Part shown: piece by piece, positions 34,884 to 42,927 of the stretch
Position numbering within the stretch: the stretch's first letter is position 1
Layout of the letters: each line of letters begins with the position of its first letter
Origin: Pseudomonas marginalis
GTDB lineage: Bacteria; Pseudomonadota; Gammaproteobacteria; Pseudomonadales; Pseudomonadaceae
DNA: 64,000 nucleotides
Direction of reading: 5' to 3'
NCBI RefSeq assembly: GCF_001645105.1
Contig: NZ_LKEG01000038.1
Coordinates: 1 to 64,000, forward strand
Translations under genes and position numbers: made by a program
The notes under the pieces: generated by a model
Databases searched by the model: none
What the model was told of the DNA's origin: nothing
What the model saw: the letters and a program-made list of their open reading frames with translations, nothing else

Positions 34884-35642
34884 ATGACCCGCAAAATCGC
34901 ATTGATCACCGGCGCCAGCCGCGGCCTGGGCAAAAACACCGCGTTGCACTTGGCAGCTCAAGGCGTCGATATCATCGGCACTTACCACAGCAAGGCCGAT
35001 GAAGCGCAGGCGTTGGTCGCCCAGATCGAACAACGGGGCGGCCGCGCGGTGATGCTGAAACTCGACGTGAGCCAAAGCGCGACCTTTGGCGATTTCGTCG
35101 ACGAGGTTGCCAGCGCACTCAAGGATGTTTTCGCACAGGATCACTTCGATTTTCTGATCAACAACGCCGGTATCGGCATTCACGCCAGCTTTGCCGACAC
35201 CACCGAAGCGCAGTTCGACCAACTGGTAGCGATTCAATTCAAGGGCCCGTTTTTCCTCACCCAGAAGCTGTTGCCACTGATCCGCGACGGCGGCCGCATC
35301 CTCAATATCTCCAGCGGCCTGGCGCGTTTCAGCCTGCCCGGCTACGCCGCTTACGCCGCCATGAAAGGCGCCATGGAGGTGCTCACCCGCTACCAGGCCA
35401 AGGAACTGGGTGGGCGTGGCATCAGCGTCAATATCCTCGCCCCTGGCGCGATTGAAACCGACTTCGGCGGCGGCGCGGTACGCGATAACGCCCACCTCAA
35501 CGCAATGGTCGCCAGTAACACTGCACTGGGCCGCGCCGGCTTACCGGACGATATCGGCGGAGCGATTGCCAGCCTGCTGGCCGACGGTAGCCACTGGATC
35601 ACCGGCCAGCGGATCGAGGCCTCGGGCGGTATGTTTCTGTAG
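34884..35642 (+). CDS. Short-chain dehydrogenase/reductase
   Basis: A 252-residue NAD(P)-dependent oxidoreductase. The cofactor motif TGASRGLGKN is at residues 9-18, NNAG near 91, and the catalytic Ser, Tyr and Lys lie in ISSGLARFSLPGYAAYAAMKG (given as the region near 140-160). The end region MFL is usual for the family. AGAGGA lies 8 nt before ATG 34884. The last 102 bp overlap the convergent PACE gene. Substrate unknown; quinone or enone reduction is common for pairs with CrgA-like regulators. Confidence 0.9.
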   Translation: MTRKIALITGASRGLGKNTALHLAAQGVDIIGTYHSKADEAQALVAQIEQRGGRAVMLKLDVSQSATFGDFVDEVASALKDVFAQDHFDFLINNAGIGIHASFADTTEAQFDQLVAIQFKGPFFLTQKLLPLIRDGGRILNISSGLARFSLPGYAAYAAMKGAMEVLTRYQAKELGGRGISVNILAPGAIETDFGGGAVRDNAHLNAMVASNTALGRAGLPDDIGGAIASLLADGSHWITGQRIEASGGMFL

Positions 35643-36053
35643 GAGCTTGTCGCGCAGCACGTCATACCCCCAGTGATACACATAGGTGTACGGCAGGAAG
35701 AACAGCAGGACACCGATGTCGAGCATAAACGCCTGCATCAGGCTGATATTCAGCCACGCCGCGATCAGCGGCACGGCCACGATAATCAGCCCGCCTTCAA
35801 ACATCAGCGCATGCAGCACCCGCGTCCAGCCACCCGCGGGGAGTTGCAGGCGCACCTTGAGGCGGTCGAACAGGCTGTTGAACACGATGTTCCAGGTCAG
35901 TGCCAGCAGGCTCAGCCCCAAGGTCACCGCGCCCATTTCCAGGGCCGGCCTGCCGGTGATCCACACCAGCAGCGGTGTACAAATCAACAACGCCAAGCCT
36001 TCAAAGCCCAGGGCTTGGCAAACACGTTCAGTAATCGACTTGGTAGGGCTCAT
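35541..36053 (-). CDS. PACE-family multidrug efflux transporter
   Basis: A 170-residue membrane protein of the AceI/PACE type with four helices formed by two transmembrane-pair domains: RVCQALGFEGLALLICTPL...NIVFNSLFDRLK, then VLHALMFEGGLI...YTYVYHWGYD. Homologues export biocides such as chlorhexidine. ATG 36053 is preferred to 36125 because the conserved part starts there. The last 30 or so residues, which overlap the SDR gene on the other strand, are longer than expected for the family (about 140-150 residues) and look unconserved; loss of a stop codon may have extended the gene. Divergent LysR gene next to it. Confidence 0.85.
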   Translation of the reverse strand: MSPTKSITERVCQALGFEGLALLICTPLLVWITGRPALEMGAVTLGLSLLALTWNIVFNSLFDRLKVRLQLPAGGWTRVLHALMFEGGLIIVAVPLIAAWLNISLMQAFMLDIGVLLFFLPYTYVYHWGYDVLRDKLLQKHTARGLDPLAGDPVATVGQQAGNRSADIVR

Positions 36054-36142
36054 AACCTGCGCTCCATGAATGACGAGGGTTGCCATGATCACGCCCTGAC
36101 TCGATACTTCATAACCAATAACCATCGACCAAGGCGATAGAC

Positions 36143-36997
36143 ATGGCGTCCAACGAAGTGCTGCAAGCGTTTGTCCAAGCGGCCACCCAAGGGTCGTTTT
36201 CCGCCGCAGCGCGCAAGCTGGGCAAGAGCCAGTCCACCGTCAGCGCGGCGGTGGCAAGCTTGGAGATCGACCTGGATGTGGTGCTGTTCGATCGCAGCAG
36301 CCGCAAGCCGACGTTGACGCCAGCCGGCCATGTGCTGCTGGAACGAGCCGAGCAGGTGCTGGAAGCCAGCAGCCGCCTGGAACTGGCGGCGAGTCAGTTA
36401 GCCCAGGGGTTGGAGCCGAGGCTGACGATTGCGATGTCGGACACGTATCAATCGCAGCGTTTTGAAACCGCGATCATTGCGTTCGCCGAGCGTTACCCCG
36501 ACCTCGAACTGGAATGGCTGATCGCCGAATGCGACGACCTGATCGACCTGGTGCAAAGCGGCCGGGCGCAGATTGCGTTTATCGAACAGCAGGACGTCTA
36601 CCCGCCTGACCTGACACGCTCGCCGGTGCAGGAGCGCACCGAGATCGCGTTGTTCGTGTCGCCGCAACATGCCTTGGCCAGCCTCGACAGCGTCGACCAC
36701 CAGACCTTGAAACACCATCGCGAATTGCGCTTGGCGAGCATCGTCAAACCTTACGACAACCGCGCCGCTGGCCGGGTCTGGTCCGCCGCCAGTTACCTGA
36801 TGTTGATGGAGATGGCCCAGCTGGGTTTCGGCTGGGCGCCCCTGCCCCGCTGGCTGGTGGAGCGTTTTGGCAACGCCAGCCTGCAGGAACTCAAGGTGCG
36901 CGGCTGGCCACGCTCGGTCACGGTGGATGCGTTGTGGTCGCGCCAGCATGCACCGGGGCCGGCAGGGAGTTGGTTGTTGGCCACGATGCTGGAGTGA
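36143..36997 (+). CDS. LysR-family regulator of the PACE efflux gene
   Basis: A 284-residue LysR-type regulator. DNA-binding domain in residues about 3-60 (LQAFVQAATQGSFSAAARKL, then SQSTVSAAVASLE). It is divergent from the PACE gene across an 89-bp gap, the same layout as aceR-aceI in Acinetobacter, so it most likely controls efflux in answer to a biocide or a natural polyamine. Confidence 0.88.
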   Translation: MASNEVLQAFVQAATQGSFSAAARKLGKSQSTVSAAVASLEIDLDVVLFDRSSRKPTLTPAGHVLLERAEQVLEASSRLELAASQLAQGLEPRLTIAMSDTYQSQRFETAIIAFAERYPDLELEWLIAECDDLIDLVQSGRAQIAFIEQQDVYPPDLTRSPVQERTEIALFVSPQHALASLDSVDHQTLKHHRELRLASIVKPYDNRAAGRVWSAASYLMLMEMAQLGFGWAPLPRWLVERFGNASLQELKVRGWPRSVTVDALWSRQHAPGPAGSWLLATMLE

Positions 36998-37018
36998 GCC
37001 CTCTGGACAATGAAGACA

Positions 37019-37035
37019 GTGTGGGAGCGGGCTTC
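37019..37035. repeat. Half REP at the sigma-factor gene end
   Basis: GTGTGGGAGCGGGCTTC abuts the stop codon of the sigma-factor gene (37034-37036). It is a single arm only. Confidence 0.6.
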
Positions 37036-38257
37036 ATTGTCTGGGGGATTGGAGTTCGGCCAGGCGTTGTTCGAGGAAGCGTTTTTCCAGGGTTTGCTGG
37101 GTCAGTGACAGGGCTTTTTCGTAGGCCGTGCGCGCCGCTTCGACACGCCCCAGTTGCCGACAGAACTCGCCCCGCGCCGAATGCGCCAGGTGGTAATCCT
37201 GCAACTCGCCGCGCGCCAGAATCCCCTCTACTTGCTGCAACCCCGCCAGCGGGCCATCGCGCATGGCCCCCGCTACGGCGCGGTTCAGTTCGATCACCGG
37301 TGACGGCATTGTCCTGAGCAGCACATCGTAGAGCCCGACGATTTGCGGCCAGTCCGTCTGGTCTGCACGTGTGGCTTCGGCATGCACCGCCGCGATGGCG
37401 GCCTGCAGCCCATACGGGCCAAAGCGCCGGGCGCTCAGCGCCTGCTCCGCCAACGCACAGCCTTCGGCGATCAGGGACGCATCCCACAGCGAGCGGTCCT
37501 GTTCATCCAGCAGCACCAATTCGCCACTCGCCGAGGTGCGCGCCGAGCGTCGGGACTCGTGCAACAGCATCACCGCCAGCAGCCCCATGACTTCCGGCTC
37601 GGGCAGCAACGCCATCAACAGACGCCCCAGGCGGATAGCTTCGCGCGTCAACGCTTCACGGGTCAGGTCAGCGCCCGTGGAGGCCGAATAGCCTTCGTTG
37701 AACACCAGGTAAATCACGCGCAACACGCTGTCGAGACGCTCGGGCAGCTCCGCCAGGGACGGCACCTGATACGGAATGGCGGCCTCGCGGATCTTGCCCT
37801 TCGCCCGCACGATACGTTGGGCGATGGTGGCCGGCGTGGCCAGAAACGCCCGAGCGATTTCCTCGGTGGTAAGGTCGCAGATCTCGCGCAAGGTCAGCGC
37901 CGCCTGGGCGTCGGCCGCCAGCGCCGGATGGCAGCAGGTGAAGATCAGGCGCAGGCGGTCGTCTTCCACGTCTTCATCACTCCAGTCAGCCGCCTCCAGC
38001 GCATCGGCCTGCGCCTGCAGCAACGGGGTAAAACGCGCCTGGCGGCGCAGACGGTCGATGGCCTTGAAGCGCCCGGTCGAGACCAGCCACGCGCGTGGGT
38101 TGTGCGGCACACCGTCCAGCGGCCAACGTTGCACCGCGACGAAAAACGCTTCGTGCAGGGCTTCTTCGGCCAGGTCGAAGTCGCCGAGCACGCGAATCAG
38201 CGTCGCGAGCACCCGCCTTGATTCGCTGCGATAGATCGCCTCGACCGAAAGGGTCAA
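37034..38257 (-). CDS. ECF42-type RNA polymerase sigma factor
   Basis: A 407-residue sigma factor. Residues about 1-70 match sigma region 2 (VLGDFDLAEEALHEAFFVA, RAWLVSTGRFKAIDRLRR), about 110-165 region 4 (LTLREICDLTTEEIARAFL, AQRIVRAKGKIR), and a long helical C-terminal part of about 230 residues with repeat-like segments replaces an anti-sigma factor. This layout and the neighbouring DGPF gene define group ECF42. The start appears to be TTG 38257, which overlaps the stop of the SRPBCC gene as TTGA; no ATG is available at the right place. No anti-sigma gene is present. Confidence 0.87.
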   Translation of the reverse strand: MTLSVEAIYRSESRRVLATLIRVLGDFDLAEEALHEAFFVAVQRWPLDGVPHNPRAWLVSTGRFKAIDRLRRQARFTPLLQAQADALEAADWSDEDVEDDRLRLIFTCCHPALAADAQAALTLREICDLTTEEIARAFLATPATIAQRIVRAKGKIREAAIPYQVPSLAELPERLDSVLRVIYLVFNEGYSASTGADLTREALTREAIRLGRLLMALLPEPEVMGLLAVMLLHESRRSARTSASGELVLLDEQDRSLWDASLIAEGCALAEQALSARRFGPYGLQAAIAAVHAEATRADQTDWPQIVGLYDVLLRTMPSPVIELNRAVAGAMRDGPLAGLQQVEGILARGELQDYHLAHSARGEFCRQLGRVEAARTAYEKALSLTQQTLEKRFLEQRLAELQSPRQ

Positions 38258-38733
38258 TCGCGCATGCCTTGGGTGACCAGGATTACCAGGCGGTCGAGAC
38301 TCTGACCCCAGCCATCGTGAAAGCCCATGGCTTCGTGGGCCTGTTTGTCTTCGGCACGCCAATGCATGGCGCGGGCGGTGTAGAGGGTCTTGTTGCCCTC
38401 GACCTCCTGCAGGGTCACTTCGGCGGTCATGAACGGCTTGCCCGACGGAATCCAGCCCGGCGTAAAGGCGTCGGTAAACACCAACCGCCGTGGCGCGACG
38501 ATCTCCAGAAACACGCCCTGGGTCGGGTATTCCGTACCGTCTGGCGCACGCATCAGGGTGCGAAACAGGCCTCCGACCCACAGGTTCATTTCGCACTCGG
38601 GGGTGGTCATGCCGTGGGGGCCCCACCATTGCTGGAGCAAGGTGGGCTCGGTCCAGGCACGGAACACGCGGCTTCGCGGTGCATCGATCACGCGGCTGAT
38701 GGACAATTCAAACTCGGCAGGTTGCGTAGACAT
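38254..38733 (-). CDS. SRPBCC/AHSA1-domain protein
   Basis: A 159-residue START-like protein. It opens with FELSISRVIDAPRSRVFRAW and continues with QQWWGPHGMT, the marks of the AHSA1/SRPBCC group that binds hydrophobic ligands. It lies between the DGPF gene and the sigma gene, with which it overlaps by 4 bp, so its expression is tied to the sigma factor. Ligand unknown. Confidence 0.88.
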   Translation of the reverse strand: MSTQPAEFELSISRVIDAPRSRVFRAWTEPTLLQQWWGPHGMTTPECEMNLWVGGLFRTLMRAPDGTEYPTQGVFLEIVAPRRLVFTDAFTPGWIPSGKPFMTAEVTLQEVEGNKTLYTARAMHWRAEDKQAHEAMGFHDGWGQSLDRLVILVTQGMRD

Positions 38734-38765
38734 GGGGTAAACCTCTTGAGTCTTATGGTTGTTGT

Positions 38766-39110
38766 TCAGAGATTCAATTCGCGCACGGGGCGCACTTCCA
38801 CACTGCCGACCCGGGCGGCCGGAATGCCGCCGGCCACCTGGATCGCTTCGTTCAGGTCCCGCGCCTCGATCAGGTAGAAGCCGGCGAGCTGCTCCTTGGT
38901 CTCGGCAAACGGCCCGTCGGTGATCGACACCTTGCCATGGCGCATGCGCACGGTGGTGGCGGTGGTGACCGACTCCAGCGCTTCGGCGGCCAGCATGCGG
39001 CCACTGCCGTGAACGGACGCCGCATAAGCATGGCATTCCGGGTCCTTGGGGCTGTCGGGCAGACTGTGCAGCAACGCTTCGTCGCTGTAGACCAGGCACA
39101 GGTATTTCAT
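38766..39110 (-). CDS. YCII-related DGPF-domain protein
   Basis: A 114-residue protein with the alpha/beta dimeric-barrel pattern: MKYLCLVYSDE at the start, then TDGPFAETKEQLAGFYLIEA, which is the DGPF motif. Such proteins are the conserved companions of ECF42 sigma factors and may sense or transform a small molecule. ATG 39110. The SRPBCC gene follows after 32 bp. Confidence 0.92.
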   Translation of the reverse strand: MKYLCLVYSDEALLHSLPDSPKDPECHAYAASVHGSGRMLAAEALESVTTATTVRMRHGKVSITDGPFAETKEQLAGFYLIEARDLNEAIQVAGGIPAARVGSVEVRPVRELNL

Positions 39111-39152
39111 GACGTTCTCCGTTTTCGGACTACTGACTATAGATCGCGATGG

Positions 39153-39572
39153 TCAAGGTTTCAGGTCGAACAGACCGGTGCCGGTTTCCATGTCGAAAGG
39201 CGCAGACCAGTGCTCATGCACCACTTTCCATTGGCCATTGATGCGCTGGTAACCGGCGGTCACGCGCATCCAGCAGGTTTTAAGCACGCCATCCGGCCCG
39301 GTGCCACCACAGTGGGCGAGCCAGTGGGCAAAGGCGCTGTCGTCGGCGGCGACGATATGCAGCTCATGAAAGTCAAACACGCCGGGGCCGGGGCAAAACT
39401 CCATGCAGGCCTGCCAGTGCGCCTGGTAAGCGGCCTTGCCCTTGAATTGCAGGGCGCTGACGGCGTCGAACGCGACGATATCGTCGGCGTAGAAGCTGAC
39501 AATTTTCTCGACATCCTTGGCGGTGACGGCGTGTTTCCATTGTTCGATCAGGGTGTTGATGGCGGTGCTCAT
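39153..39572 (-). CDS. SnoaL-like/NTF2-fold protein
   Basis: A 139-residue protein with the cone-like NTF2 fold: INTLIEQWKHAVTAKDVEKI, YADDIVAFD, and near the end GQWKVVHEHWSAPFD. It is the first gene of the ECF42 operon (42 bp before the DGPF gene). Related proteins act as isomerases, cyclases or as ketosteroid-binding domains. Confidence 0.88.
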   Translation of the reverse strand: MSTAINTLIEQWKHAVTAKDVEKIVSFYADDIVAFDAVSALQFKGKAAYQAHWQACMEFCPGPGVFDFHELHIVAADDSAFAHWLAHCGGTGPDGVLKTCWMRVTAGYQRINGQWKVVHEHWSAPFDMETGTGLFDLKP

Positions 39573-39719
39573 GGTGATACTCCTTCGGGAGGAAAAGCGC
39601 GGAATACACCCTTAATCGAATAAGCCAGCAGCAAATCGACAACCCACTGAAAAATAATTTCGCCCCCGGCAAACCCGCTAGAATCCAGGCCTCTTTGTAG
39701 GATTTCGGATGCGCCACTG

Positions 39720-40208
39720 ATGGAAACCCGCCTCGTCCCCTATGAGACGCTGAGCCTTGTGCAGAAACAGCACCTCGACACCCTGCAAGTGCATCCCGAG
39801 CAACTGGCGTACTCCGGCGATATTTACTGTGCGCTGAACAGCCTGCTGGTCAACCCCAACCCCAACGCCATCAAAGGCTTCGCCCTGCTCGCCGACGACC
39901 TGCCCGTGGCCTTCCTGCTGCTCAAACGCCCACCGTGCCTGCCCCATTGGGCGGATGAGCACAGCGCGACCTTGCATGCGTTGCAGGTGGATCGGCATCA
40001 ACAAGGGCGCGGGTTCGGCAAGGCCTGCTTGCAGGCGCTGCCGGCGGCGGCACTGGACGCGTGGCCGCAGATCAAGGGCCTGGAGTTATCGGTGGACGCG
40101 GACAATGTGGCGGCGATGGGGTTGTATCTCAGGGCTGGGTGGGTGGATAGCGGGGAGGCGTATAAGGGCCGGATTGGGCATGAGCGCCGGCTGGCGTTAG
40201 TATTTTGA
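39720..40208 (+). CDS. GNAT-family N-acetyltransferase
   Basis: A 162-residue acetyltransferase. Motif A for acetyl-CoA binding is LHALQVDRHQQGRGFGKACLQ (given as the region near 90-110), and the segment LSVDADNVAAMGLYLRAGW is the usual C-terminal motif B. The acceptor is unknown. It is divergent from the NTF2-like gene of the ECF42 operon and is followed after 20 bp by a flavoprotein gene in the same direction. Confidence 0.87.
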   Translation: METRLVPYETLSLVQKQHLDTLQVHPEQLAYSGDIYCALNSLLVNPNPNAIKGFALLADDLPVAFLLLKRPPCLPHWADEHSATLHALQVDRHQQGRGFGKACLQALPAAALDAWPQIKGLELSVDADNVAAMGLYLRAGWVDSGEAYKGRIGHERRLALVF

Positions 40209-40228
40209 ACGGTAAGGAGGAGCTAAGC

Positions 40229-40834
40229 ATGCTGACAACCCTCGAACAACTCGAAACCCTCTATGGCCTCCCCCACGAGCGCGCCGTGCGCAAGGAAATC
40301 CCGTTTCTCAACGAGGACTACCAGGCCATGGTGCGGGCGTCGCCGTTGGTGGTGGTGAGTTCGTCCGGGCCGGACGGCATCGACGGTTCGCCGCGCGGCG
40401 ATGTGCCTGGGTTTGTGCGGATTGTGGATGAGCGCACCTTGGCGATTCCGGACCGGCCGGGGAACAATCGCGTGGATACCTTGCGCAACTTGGTCCAGGA
40501 CCCGCGGATTGCGTTGCTGTTCATCATTCCAGGGGTTGGCGAAACCTTGCGGGTGAACGGCCGGGCGCAGATTTCCATCGAGCCTGAACTGCTGGAGAGT
40601 TTTGCGGTGAATGGCAAGCCGGCGCGGTCGGTGATTCTGGTGCAGGTGGAGGCCGCGTATTTCCACTGTTCCAAGGCGTTTGTGCGCTCGGACTGCTGGA
40701 ACCCGGAGAAACATTTGGACCGCTCGGCGTTGCCGTCAGCGGGAGCGTTTCACAAGCGGCTCAATGATGGGCAGTTTGATGCCGAGGCGTATGACCGGGA
40801 GATGCCGGAACGGGTCAGAAGTACGTTGTACTGA
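40229..40834 (+). CDS. Pyridoxamine-phosphate-oxidase-like flavoprotein
   Basis: A 201-residue FMN-binding split-barrel protein. The stretch PLVVVSSSGPDGIDGSPRGD and DRPGNNRVDTLRNLVQDPRIALLF are typical of the MSMEG_1061-type family of FMN proteins, which are homodimeric. Electron donor and substrate are unknown. A perfect AAGGAGGA site lies 7 nt before ATG 40229. It probably shares a transcript with the acetyltransferase gene and ends before a REP. Confidence 0.87.
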   Translation: MLTTLEQLETLYGLPHERAVRKEIPFLNEDYQAMVRASPLVVVSSSGPDGIDGSPRGDVPGFVRIVDERTLAIPDRPGNNRVDTLRNLVQDPRIALLFIIPGVGETLRVNGRAQISIEPELLESFAVNGKPARSVILVQVEAAYFHCSKAFVRSDCWNPEKHLDRSALPSAGAFHKRLNDGQFDAEAYDREMPERVRSTLY

Positions 40835-40842
40835 TGTCCCGT

Positions 40843-40867
40843 AGGAGCCGGCGTGCCGGCTCCCACA
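40843..40867. repeat. Single REP palindrome
   Basis: TAGGAGCCGGC-GT-GCCGGCTCC and CACA follow 8 nt after the flavoprotein stop; it forms a hairpin between convergent genes. Confidence 0.75.
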
Positions 40868-40877
40868 AGGGTCGCGG

Positions 40878-41360
40878 TCAGCCTCTTTCGCCTACCGGCA
40901 ACCAGATTTCCACCGTCCCGGTGCCCTTGCGCCCGTCAAAATCGGCACTGTAGCGCTCGAAATCCGCGCCCATCACCTTGTAGCCCGAATGCGGCAGCCA
41001 TTCGAACATGATGCGCTCGTACGTTTGTTCCAGTGCCTGCACCGGCCCGTAATGCGGGAACACGGCATAGTTGAGCGGCGGAATCTCGATGGACTCGAAG
41101 TTGCTCGGTACGTCGCCCTTGGTCGGGACCTCGACACCGGCCATGTAGTCGAATTCGCCATGCTTGGGGTTGTGGCAAACGCCATACGCCTCACCGCCAA
41201 CCCGTTTCTTGATGTCCTTGATGCAGGTATCGAACAATTCCCACAGCTTGGGGATATCCCCCACGGTGGCCTTTGAGTAACGCCCTTGCACCCCGGCGAT
41301 CACCAGGGCTTTACCGGCTTCCATGCGTGGCTCTAACGGTTGTTTTGTCTGCTGATCCAT
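40878..41360 (-). CDS. GyrI-like small-molecule-binding protein
   Basis: A 160-residue protein of the SbmC/GyrI fold, which is the effector domain of many AraC and MerR regulators, here without any DNA-binding part. Marks are YGVCHNPKHGEFDYMAGVEV and the final FERY-containing segment. Such free domains bind or hydrolyse cationic small molecules or shield gyrase. ATG 41360 is preferred over 41390, as GGAGACTG lies 8 nt before it. Confidence 0.82.
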   Translation of the reverse strand: MDQQTKQPLEPRMEAGKALVIAGVQGRYSKATVGDIPKLWELFDTCIKDIKKRVGGEAYGVCHNPKHGEFDYMAGVEVPTKGDVPSNFESIEIPPLNYAVFPHYGPVQALEQTYERIMFEWLPHSGYKVMGADFERYSADFDGRKGTGTVEIWLPVGERG

Positions 41361-41556
41361 ACGAACAGTCTCCTTCTTATGAGGGAACAAACCCGTATCG
41401 AGTATAGGGGCATATCCGCGCTGGACTCCATGCAGAAAATTTTCCTACGCATCTGGACAACTGGCCATCATCGACCGTATTGTCTGCCCCGCAGGCCACC
41501 GCAGTGGCCGACGTCGCTCGGACGGTTCCGGGCGCTTACGTACTCTCGAGGCAACA

Positions 41557-42768
41557 ATGGCAGACCAAGGTTCGCCGCGCCGCTTTGCGCGCATAGATCG
41601 ACTCCCCCCTTACGTTTTTAATATCACTGCCGAGCTGAAGATGGCTGCGCGTCGGCGCGGCGAAGACATCATCGACTTGAGCATGGGTAACCCGGACGGC
41701 GCCACTCCCCCGCATATCGTGGAGAAAATGGTCACCGTCGCCCAGCGTGAAGACACGCACGGCTACTCCACGTCCAAAGGCATTCCGCGCCTGCGCCGGG
41801 CGATTTCGCGCTGGTACAAAGACCGTTATGAAGTGGACATCGACCCCGAAACCGAGGCCATCGTCACCATTGGTTCCAAGGAAGGTCTGGCGCACTTGAT
41901 GCTGGCCACCCTGGACCAGGGCGACACGGTGTTGGTGCCGAACCCGAGCTACCCGATTCATATCTACGGTGCCGTGATTGCCGGCGCCCAAGTGCGGTCG
42001 GTGCCGCTGGTGCCCGGCGTGGACTTCTTCGACGAGCTGGAGCGGGCGATTCGCGGCTCGATCCCCAAGCCAAAGATGATGATCCTCGGCTTCCCGTCCA
42101 ACCCCACCGCGCAGTGCGTGGAGCTGGACTTCTTCGAGCGCGTGATTGCGCTGGCCAAACAGTACGACGTGCTGGTGGTGCATGACCTGGCCTACGCCGA
42201 CATCGTCTACGACGGCTGGAAAGCCCCGTCGATCATGCAGGTGCCGGGCGCCAAGGACATTGCGGTGGAGTTTTTCACCCTGTCCAAGAGTTACAACATG
42301 GCCGGCTGGCGCATCGGCTTCATGGTCGGTAACCCGGAACTGGTCAACGCCCTGGCGCGGATCAAGAGTTACCACGACTACGGCACCTTCACCCCGCTGC
42401 AGGTGGCGGCGATTGCGGCGCTGGAAGGCGACCAACAGTGCGTGAAAGACATCGCCGAGCAGTACCGCCAGCGCCGCAATGTGCTGGTCAAGGGCCTGCA
42501 TGAGCTGGGCTGGATGGTGGAGAATCCGAAGGCGTCGATGTACGTCTGGGCGAAGATTCCCGAGCAGTATGCCGCCATGGGGTCGCTGGAGTTTGCCAAG
42601 AAATTGCTGCTGGACGCGAAGGTGTGTGTATCGCCGGGGATTGGCTTTGGCGAGTATGGCGATGACCATGTGCGCTTTGCGCTGATCGAGAACCAGGACC
42701 GCATTCGCCAGGCGGTGCGGGGGATCCGGGGGATGTTCAGGGCGGATGGGTTGGCCCAGAAAGCCTGA
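41557..42768 (+). CDS. alaC: Alanine transaminase, AlaC-like
   Basis: A 403-residue class I/II aminotransferase that uses pyridoxal phosphate. [14 protein letters not shown] (near residue 243) holds the Schiff-base Lys, and [15 protein letters not shown] and the final FALIEN(Q)DR arginine are present. The opening [15 protein letters not shown] is typical of AlaC/YfdZ, which makes alanine from pyruvate and glutamate. The gene is monocistronic and ends before a REPIN. Confidence 0.9.
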   Translation: MADQGSPRRFARIDRLPPYVFNITAELKMAARRRGEDIIDLSMGNPDGATPPHIVEKMVTVAQREDTHGYSTSKGIPRLRRAISRWYKDRYEVDIDPETEAIVTIGSKEGLAHLMLATLDQGDTVLVPNPSYPIHIYGAVIAGAQVRSVPLVPGVDFFDELERAIRGSIPKPKMMILGFPSNPTAQCVELDFFERVIALAKQYDVLVVHDLAYADIVYDGWKAPSIMQVPGAKDIAVEFFTLSKSYNMAGWRIGFMVGNPELVNALARIKSYHDYGTFTPLQVAAIAALEGDQQCVKDIAEQYRQRRNVLVKGLHELGWMVENPKASMYVWAKIPEQYAAMGSLEFAKKLLLDAKVCVSPGIGFGEYGDDHVRFALIENQDRIRQAVRGIRGMFRADGLAQKA

Positions 42769-42798
42769 CCCGATCCACCTGAAGAAATGTGCTCAACA

Positions 42799-42887
42799 TG
42801 TGGGAGGGGGCTTGCTCCCGATAGCTGTGGGTCAGCTACAAATAAGCTGACTGATCCACCGCCATCGGGAGCAAGCCCCCTCCCACA
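42799..42887. repeat. REPIN (GAGGGGGCTTGC family)
   Basis: Arms TGTGGGAGGGGGCTTGCTCC and GGAGCAAGCCCCCTCCCACA in inverted order between the convergent alaC and gntP genes. Confidence 0.9.
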
Positions 42888-42927
42888 GTTTTAATTGGGT
42901 TTTCAGCCCTGCTTCATCGGGTGTCTG

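Noticed and set aside
38258..38629. N-terminal extension of the sigma-factor frame
   Set aside because: It lies in antiphase over the SRPBCC gene and has no sigma motifs; region 2 begins right after the TTG at 38257.
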